Assembly: GCA_963693315.1 (NCBI GenBank)
Contig: OY856188.1
Coordinates: 96,095,745 to 96,159,744, forward strand
DNA: 64,000 nucleotides
Direction of reading: 5' to 3'
Source: Diogma glabrata
Lineage: Eukaryota; Arthropoda; Insecta; Diptera; Cylindrotomidae
In this document: piece by piece, positions 57,998 to 64,000 of the stretch
How positions within the stretch are numbered: the stretch's first letter is position 1
Layout of the letters: each line of letters starts with the position of its first letter
Program-made: the position numbers and the translations under genes
Notes under the pieces: model-generated
Told to the model about the DNA's origin: nothing
Seen by the model: the letters and a program-made list of their open reading frames with translations, nothing else
Database searches by the model: none

Positions 57998-58445
57998 CCT
58001 CATAAAACGGTTGAACATTCGCAAATGTAAACGCTTTTTGTGGAGTAAAAACAAATTCACCAGCTTCCTTTGATGTTTACTTAAATATATCAACCATTTT
58101 ATTTTTGTTCTTGTCATCAGTTTTGTTGAGTATAGAAGAGTCTGTAAGTTTAGTTGTACCAAAAGAAAATCCAGTTGTGTTGGTTGGTGCGAACCCACGT
58201 TTACTCAGTTTGCTATCCCAATTAAAAGCAGGAGCAGAACCGCTTGATGGCAAACGGGAATTCGTTGTAGTTGTCGATTCTTCTTTATTATTTTCTTTTA
58301 TGTTTTTTAAATGACTATCGTAATCTTTAAATATCGGAGTTAATGTACATAATGGATTTTCATTAATATGTTTTGTGATCCATTTCAGTAAAGATTCATT
58401 CAATCCTTTCAGTTTTGATAAATATTCCGAAGATTTCTTCCTTTC
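57998..58445 (-). pseudogene. Nup50-like nucleoporin exon, broken
   Basis: Minus-strand frame from a TGA at 58446-58448 down to TAA at 58077-58079. It contains SSEYLSKLKGLNESLLKWI, then HINENPLCTLTPIFKDYDSH, a block I recognise as the conserved centre of Nup50, a nuclear-pore protein that binds importin alpha and Ran and helps nuclear import. After it come GSAPAFNWDSKLSKRGFAP and the FG motif GFSFGT, as expected for the FG-repeat part. The same frame resumes past the in-frame TAA with EAGEFVFTPQKAFTFANVQ and reaches GAGG|GTATGAGT, a donor at 57998/57997. An upstream stretch (MNFSSSKILPEK, to about 58560) may be the preceding part in another frame. The stop and frameshift suggest a pseudogene or duplicated fragment; assembly error is possible. 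Confidence 0.7.
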
Positions 58446-58719
58446 TCAATTGTTCCATTTGTTGATTTATTTGATTTTTCATCATCTGATATTGTAATGG
58501 CTTCCGTGATTGACTTTTCTGGTAATATCTTTGAACTTGAAAAATTCATGGTGTCTACTATTTTTTCAAAACAAAATTCCTTGACTTTCCATAACTTTCC
58601 AGACCAAAAATATGAAAATTCCATGACTTTTTTAAAAATAAAACTAAAAAATTTTGCCCAACGTGGAACCACATAAAATGCTTCGTAGTAGAACAACTAT
58701 GGCTTTCCAGAACGATTTG
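58446..58719 (-). other. Possible upstream remainder of the Nup50-like fragment
   Basis: A minus-strand ORF (58409-58696) includes ITISDDEKSNKSTNGTIEK, a polar linker-like stretch that would suit the region before the conserved Nup50 block. It is in another frame and its first half is low-complexity aromatic sequence. Uncertain. Confidence 0.25.
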
Positions 58720-59030
58720 ATCTTGTCATAGAGAGCAGCATCCCTGCAATGACACCTTATCCATGACAACACCACCTAGAGACATAAGAAGGACTGCGAA
58801 ATGCTTCCTACATGATGTTAAAAACAATCAAGACATAAATAACATCGATATGTGAGGGCACGCCACATGATGCTAACCACCTTTTCAATTGTCCAGAGAA
58901 ACCAACCGACCTGACGAAGGAAGATCTGTGGTACCGCCCAAGGGCAGTAGCAGAGTTCCTGAATCTGGACTTGGAGCCAGAAAAATAGCACCACAACTCG
59001 TCGCTGCAACAACAACAACAACAATGAGGT
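58720..59030 (+). pseudogene. Jockey-like LINE C-terminal fragment with (CAA)n tail
   Basis: Plus strand: CHREQHPCNDTL-type text near 58715-58770, FLHDVKNNQDINNID, a short piece of the zinc-finger region (GTPHDANHLFNCP in altered frame), KEDLWYRPRAVAEFLNLDL, a stop and CAACAACAACAACAACAAT at 59003-59022. The family matches 56995-57640. Deleted internally. Confidence 0.85.
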
Positions 59031-59270
59031 CCAGCTACCTCGCAGCACCAGATCGTTCCTATCCCAACTAAGATCCGGTTGGTCACGCATCCTAAACAAC
59101 TACATAAGTAGAGTTGTTCCTGAAACTATTGACAAGTGTCCCGCATGTGAGGGCACAACGCACGATGTAGATCACCTATTCAATTGTCCTGATAATTTAA
59201 CCAACCCAACACAGGAAGATTTGTGGTACCGCCCAAGGGCAGTAGCAGAGTTCAAACGACTTGCTATATA
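59031..59270 (+). pseudogene. Jockey-like LINE C-terminal fragment
   Basis: Directly follows the (CAA)n of the previous copy. One frame reads LRSGWSRILNNYISRVVPET, KCPACEGTTHDVDHLFNC (a Cys-Cys-His-His-Cys motif typical of the end of jockey-group ORF2) and EDLWYRPRAVAEF, then ends near 59270 without a tail. Nearly intact over its short span. Confidence 0.85.
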
Positions 59271-59639
59271 AATGCGTAAAAATGTTTTTCTGAGAACCTT
59301 AAGATCAGAACACGAAAATTTGTGTTGAGTAGAAGGAAAGACAAGTGCAAGCGGTTCCCTGAATCCAGACCACCAGATGAACTTCAGTTGATAAACTATT
59401 TTTAGTGCATTTCGATAAACAAACCATAGTGTTTGGGCTAGAGAGGGCTATTCATTACTAGATCCAAGATTTTAAATAAATTTCACAAACCAGATGACAC
59501 AAAAATTAAGTCAACTGGGAGATGTTCATACTTCTATCGAAGAGATTTCTAGTTCCGAAAATAATTGGCAAGAATATAGAAATATTTGATGTTTTTAAAT
59601 TTATTTGATGAACTGCCTTCTGATAACCGGTCGACTCTA

Positions 59640-60190
59640 TTGATGAACTCACATTAACCTAATACTGTCCACCGAAAAGTCCACATCTACACTTTTCACC
59701 ACATGGACGAAGGAGGTCAACACAACACTCAACATCTGCATTGACAACGTGCTTATTCCCTCGGTAAAAAAATCCGAGGCTGTTGGGGGTCACATTCGAT
59801 CCACTACTTAAATTCAATGCTCATGCTCAACAGGTGAACGCAAGATTGAAAAATAGGAACAATGCTCTGAAGGCACTGGCTGGCAGTTCATGGGGGAAAG
59901 ACAAAGAAACAATAATAACAACATACAAAGCAATAGGAAGACCTAATTTGAATTATGCGGCACACATATGGACACCTCAGGTCGCTGACACCCACTGGAA
60001 TAAGTTACAAGTAACACAAAACGGAGCATTGCGAACAGCAACCGGTTGTCATTTGATGGCTCACCGAGATCACCTACACCAAGAATGTAACATATTGCCA
60101 GTCCATCAACACAATGAAATGCTCACCAAACAATATCTATGGGCCTGTCACAAAGAGCAAAATCCCTGCAACGACACCTTATCCACAATC
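59640..60190 (+). pseudogene. Jockey-like LINE thumb/C-terminal fragment
   Basis: LSTEKSTSTLFTTWTKEV-type text, a one-base shift at about 59770, then an open frame 59783-60190: LGVTFDPLLKFNAHAQQV, RLKNRNNALKALAGSSWGKD, AIGRPNLNYAAHIWTPQ, NGALRTATGCHLMAHRDHL and ACHKEQNPCNDTLSTI. At about 60190 it breaks off and is joined to a piece from an earlier part of the element (next entry), so the coding order is reversed across the join. Confidence 0.88.
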
Positions 60191-60480
60191 ACACCACACA
60201 ATTTTCCGAAGAAGTTGAGAATGCAACAAGAAAAATTAAGTCATCAGAATCTATAGGACCAGACGGCATCTCAGCCATCATGCTCAAAAACATAGGACCC
60301 AAAAGATTGAACTACCTCCCTACTACACTCAAAACATCTTTAAATACTCTCGAGTCTCGAGGTATCAAATATCTGGAAAACGGCCAGAATCAGTCCCATT
60401 TTAAAACCTGGAAAAAGCCAGCCCCATTTTAAAACCTGGGCATGGAGCTGGATTAGCAAGACAACCGTTACAACAACAAT
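60191..60480 (+). pseudogene. Jockey-like LINE early-RT fragment with (CAA)n tail
   Basis: FSEEVENATRKIKSSESIGP then DGISAIMLKNIGPKRLNYL is the first conserved part of the reverse transcriptase. ENGQNQSHFKTWKKPAP follows, after which the text jumps to GHGAGLARQ and ACAACAACAAT near 60460-60471. A large internal deletion joins the early RT to the 3' tip. Confidence 0.85.
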
Positions 60481-60484
60481 AACT

Positions 60485-61800
60485 TAACGTCCTATCTCGG
60501 GAAAAAATCGTGTTGTTTTATAATAAAGCTAGATCTCGCCTGGTAGAATTCAAAAAGTCAAACCTAGCTTTCCACATGAAGCGTGTTCGTTTGCCACACA
60601 AAGAGATGACATCCGCAAGGCAGATCTTGCAGACTCCAGAATTCCAGATCTAAATAAGTGAATTAACAAGTTGGTAACGGAGCATAAAAAAATAAATGGA
60701 AGAAATTAGTGAGTAAATCAAGCCTTGGCACAATTAACAGTCTTTGGAAGATCATCAAGGGCCTAACTCGACTTCAAACAAACTCAAAATAATTTGCATG
60801 ATCTCCTTCGATGATATCCTAACCGAAAACCACAAGAAATGCACAAACAAATTTAAAATACACTTTGCAGAAAAACTAAGTAAACATGAGAAGGAACCCA
60901 GGTCACTTTTAAGAAATCTATGTAAACTTAAAACAAACAATCTGGAGGGTATAATATATTCTAAAGAAAAAGTTGAGAATGTTATAAGGAAAATTAAGTC
61001 ATCAAAAGCTATAGGACCCGACGGCATCTGAGCCATCATGCTGAAACACATTGGACCCAAAGTATTGAACTACTTCACTACTACACTCAATACATGTTCA
61101 AATAACCTCCAGATTACCAAATATCTGGAAAACAGCAAGAATCAGTCCTTTCTAAAACATCATCCTTTCATCGGTCGCAAAACTTATTGCAGCACTTTTT
61201 CTCCCTCCGCTGACTAAATCTTGCAACTTGGTGCCACACCAACATGGATTCCGGAGAGCACAAAGTATAACCACTGCGCTTCACAGAAAACCAGTTCAGT
61301 GATGGTCTGACTGAACCAACACAACAACAACCCTGTGCTAGAACAATCTTAGAGGGACTCGAACTATCAAAAGCATTCGACACAGTGTCGCACGCTGCAC
61401 TATTGGATGATATCCTAAACAATAATTTGCAAGATCTAATAAAGCGCGTGTTGTGCAACTACCTTAGAAGGTCTCCAAACATAAGTTGAGTTCCATAGTT
61501 GCAAGTACAAGATGAGAGTGCTAAGATAAAGCGTTACTCAAGGTGGTGTTCTCATAACTTTATTATTTAATCTCTTCTTAAGCAGCTTACCTGCCCCACC
61601 AAAATGAATAACCATCACATCATATGCAACAGGAAACAACCTAGAGCACTCACGCGGCACGATGTTGACCACCTATTCAGATGTTCTGAGAATTAATTCA
61701 ACCCACCTGACGATGGAAGATTTAAGGTACAGCATATGGCAGGAGCATAGTTCCGGAACCTGGGGCCATGGGATTAGCACCACACTCGTGGTTTCAACAA
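60485..61800 (+). pseudogene. Jockey-like LINE, linker through RT core, decayed
   Basis: Starts with the endonuclease-RT linker (ARSRLVEFKKSNLAF-type), SSLGTINSLWKIIKGLT, then 60744-61031 with ISFDDILTENHKKCTNKF, KVENVIRKIKSSKAIGPDGI and a stop. RT fragments then follow in changing frames (MLKHIGPKVLNYFTTT; NQFSDGLTEPTQQQPCARTI; ELSKAFDTVSHAALLDDIL, motif A; a trace of GGVL, motif B). The end jumps to a C-terminal scrap with HHTRG-type text and TTTCAACAACTCC near 61790. Multiple lesions. Confidence 0.85.
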
Positions 61801-61804
61801 CTCC

Positions 61805-62250
61805 TTGACGCTCCTATTGGGGAAGAAAAATTTAAAGAAATTTTTAAGAAAAGTAGAGCTCGCTACATTCCGGCTGGTAGTATTCAAAAGGTCAACCCAA
61901 ACTTTCCATCGGAAGTGTGTGCGCTAGCCACAAAATGAGATGACATGCGCAAGGCAGGTGCAGCTGACTTCAGAATCCCGAACCTGAAAATGCGAATTAA
62001 GAAGTTAACGTAACAGAAAATAAATAAATGGAGAGATAAGTAATAATCAAGTCTTGGCCCATTTTAAACTTTTTACAATTATGGGCCTAACTCATCTTCG
62101 ACAATCTCAAAACAACTGCATGATCTCTTTCGATAATATCCCAACCGTAGACCACAGGAAATGTCAAACAAATTTACATAGAATTTACAGTAAAAGCAAC
62201 AAACATGAGAGACCAGACTGGGATAAACCTAAGTGTTTACACCTAAGTGT
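61805..62250 (+). pseudogene. Jockey-like LINE linker fragment, second copy
   Basis: Colinear with 60490-60900: KSRARYIPAGSIQKVNPNFP, ALATK, a stop, MRKAGAADFRIPNLKMRIKK, KWRDK, a frame change, MGLTHLRQSQNNCMISFDNI and KCQTNLHRIYSKSNKHE. Ends before the RT. A third scrap of the same segment (ATGATTCCTTCGATGATATC, AACCACAAGAAATGCGCAAA) lies at about 62503-62610. Confidence 0.8.
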
Positions 62251-62610
62251 TTGTTACATTTTCAAACGGGATAAAGCTCCTATAGTTATAATAACTACAC
62301 TTTCAAAACGAGTAAAAATTTGTTTCATAGCAATCAAGCAGTCTTAACAACAAAAAGATTACGTGTCGATTCTAATCACCTTAAGCCGTCCGTTCCATAA
62401 TCACTTTATGCCGTTCTAAGAACCAAATAAAATCTGATAAAACATAGATTAATTTTAACAAACCAGACTGGGATAATTTTACAACTTCTCGAATATATTA
62501 AAATGATTCCTTCGATGATATCCCAACTGGAAACCACAAGAAATGCGCAAACAAATTTAACATACTTACCATTTACAGAGTAGCAACATAGACATAAAAC
62601 ACCAGATTCA

Positions 62611-63053
62611 AACCTAAGTGTTTGGTCAGTAATTTCAAGCCAAGCAAAATCTCAAAGGGTCACTAAGTAAACTACTAAATAATAAAAATTAAGGCTATAT
62701 ATATTCTCTTTTAAAACAATCACGGATCAGTAAAGCCATTTTGCTATCCATCTGGAATTAACGTTGCACACTTTTGATCATCTTCAAATTGAACCCAAAT
62801 CACTCACTTCCTACAAGAACAAGAACACTGACTGAAAATATAAGTAAAATATGTGGTAATCATCAAATGAAAGAGGTGAGAGCCAGCTGACTATTACAAG
62901 AATTCGCACTGGTATTCTACAATTATATTCACTTACCAGGATCACATTTTGTTATAATTATGTTTTCTTTCCAGGATCACATTTTGTCGGCAGTGTTGAA
63001 TAAATAAACTGAAAAGATATTTTATTTATGTTTACTACACCAAAATTCATCGT
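62611..63053. other. No recognised gene
   Basis: A small direct repeat, CCAGGATCACATTTTGT, occurs twice (near 62937 and 62972). Otherwise nothing identifiable. Confidence 0.4.
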
Positions 63054-63516
63054 TTATGTGTTAAAATACCTTAGGTTTTTTAGTAACGTTGTCATGTAAA
63101 TTAAACAAATAGCATTTGCGGTATGTGACCATAATATATCAACAATACCGGTTTCATAATCATACATTAGCGATAGTGCGCCTCCGTATTTCTTATCAGT
63201 ATTCGACAAATCGACAAATGGTGAATCTAAAAAACTTTCTTGAAAAGCTTTATGCAATGATGTAACAGGACATTCACAAGCCATTTTTATATATTTCACA
63301 CTTTCTAAGATATTCACCATTTCTTGTTTTGCATATAGCAACTGTTCTTGATTGGGTTGGAATAGCCCAGCAACCAGAGCCATATGAAGCAGCTTTTCTA
63401 ATACGATTTGAACCTTTTAATATTATCACTATCACATCACCAGACGCTATATTACCGTAACTATCACAAACAAAAGCACGAACTGTATCCAATAATGTTA
63501 ACTTAATATTATTCAA
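63054..63516 (-). pseudogene. Unidentified coding region with one frameshift
   Basis: Two overlapping minus-strand frames read as one protein. 63516-63380 gives TLLDTVRAFVCDSYGNIASG then DVIVIILKGSNRIRKAA. A frame change at about 63385-63392 (around GCTTCATATGGC) leads to MALVAGLFQPNQEQLLYAKQ, EMVNILESVKYIKMACECP, DSPFVDLSNTDKKYGGALS and YDYETGIVDILWSHT, with a stop at 63054-63056. Composition and conserved-looking segments suggest a true cellular or transposon protein. I do not recognise it. No clean intron spans the shift, so it is a pseudogene or contains an assembly error. Confidence 0.45.
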
Positions 63517-63897
63517 TTCTTCTAATAATTAGAATGTTTTTATACCTTCACTAGATAAAATCATTGGCAAAATAAGTACAAATTTAAAAAAAGCTGTGAT
63601 TGTTTATATCAATTATTTTTATAAATACATATATGTACATATATATGTTTCATTTTTCTATTTCAACGAAACGATACAGTAAAATAATAAAAAAAATAAA
63701 TAATAGTATTGATGATTACTAAATTCAATTGAGATATTGTTCGTTTGGTTGAAATGAAAAAATGAAATAGATATGTCAAAATAATTTAAAATATATTATA
63801 GATGGGTTTTATAGCATGTATGATGGTATAAGTAAGTTTTATTTTAATTTCATAGTTACTGAAAATAAAAGTTCTCATCTTATAACTTTTTATGGCA
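63517..63897. other. No recognised gene
   Basis: AT-rich sequence with an ATACATATATGTACATATATAT stretch near 63627. Confidence 0.45.
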
Positions 63898-63983
63898 GTA
63901 AAGTTGTATCAAAACATATTTCTTCAGTAAAGTTGTATCAACTCGCAAGATTTTGTCAGTAAAATTTACTGAAAAAATTGGGT
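63898..63983. repeat. CAGTAAA repeat cluster, right copy
   Basis: CAGTAAAGTTGTATCAA occurs twice (63896, 63927), followed by CAGTAAAATTTACTGAAAAAA. The reverse complement of 53725-53775 gives CAGTAAAATTTACTGAAAAAA and CAGTAAAATTGTAT, so the two clusters are related and inverted. Confidence 0.55.
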
Positions 63984-64000
63984 GTCACTCTCTAACAAAT

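Noticed and set aside
58808..59099. Minus-strand ORFs with a Cys run (CCCCCC)
   Set aside because: Antisense of a jockey-like fragment; the Cys run is the complement of (CAA)n.

Overview
This window reads as AT-rich, repeat-dense nuclear DNA of an insect, most likely a fly. The grounds are inference: the mix of retroelement families (RTE, CR1-like, I/Nimb-like and jockey-like LINEs, BEL/Pao, Gypsy and a Penelope-like element), candidate introns of only 54-55 nt, a Nup50-like exon, and no operons or bacterial gene density. A 200-base run of N at 45531-45730 marks an assembly gap. I see no intact, confidently named host gene, no tRNA or rRNA gene and no CRISPR array.

Layout. 1-15000 is mostly non-coding: small inverted repeats, a pair of very degenerate LTR-like repeats (about 4385 and 9340), a 1.3 kb terminal-inverted-repeat element (7403-8697) with its own tandem repeats, and a small MITE (14336-14655). 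15057-15590 is a LINE endonuclease remnant. 16097-18498 is a satellite of about 185 bp monomers with a four-monomer higher-order period, lying between a possible first exon (ending 15965) and a possible terminal exon (19459-19613). 19900-21610 is a 5'-truncated CR1-like LINE (minus strand, long reverse transcriptase ORF, poly-A) sitting inside a tandem array of about 92 bp. 22262-24185 is a decayed I/Nimb-like LINE.

25143-33190 is a nest. Interleaved inverted repeats are followed by a BEL/Pao remnant (minus strand) whose integrase end is split by a nearly complete RTE retrotransposon (26254-29598). The RTE has an intact endonuclease-reverse transcriptase ORF, a poly-A tail and a perfect 14-bp target-site duplication. 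A Gypsy reverse transcriptase/RNase H remnant abuts the BEL element upstream.

36542-41470 holds large foldback elements. 42257-49580 holds a Penelope-like element bounded by nearly identical inverted repeats of about 435 bp and flanked by (TA)n on both sides, then the gap, a 1.5 kb heptamer array and a 1.7 kb 17-mer array.

54900-62600 is a graveyard of one jockey-like LINE family, with rearranged fragments and (CAA)n tails. Among these lie a Nup50-like exon (57998-58445, minus), an unidentified broken gene with two short introns (54008-54705, plus) and an unidentified frameshifted coding region (63054-63516, minus). The window is best understood as layered transposon insertions. Only the RTE copy looks coding-competent.
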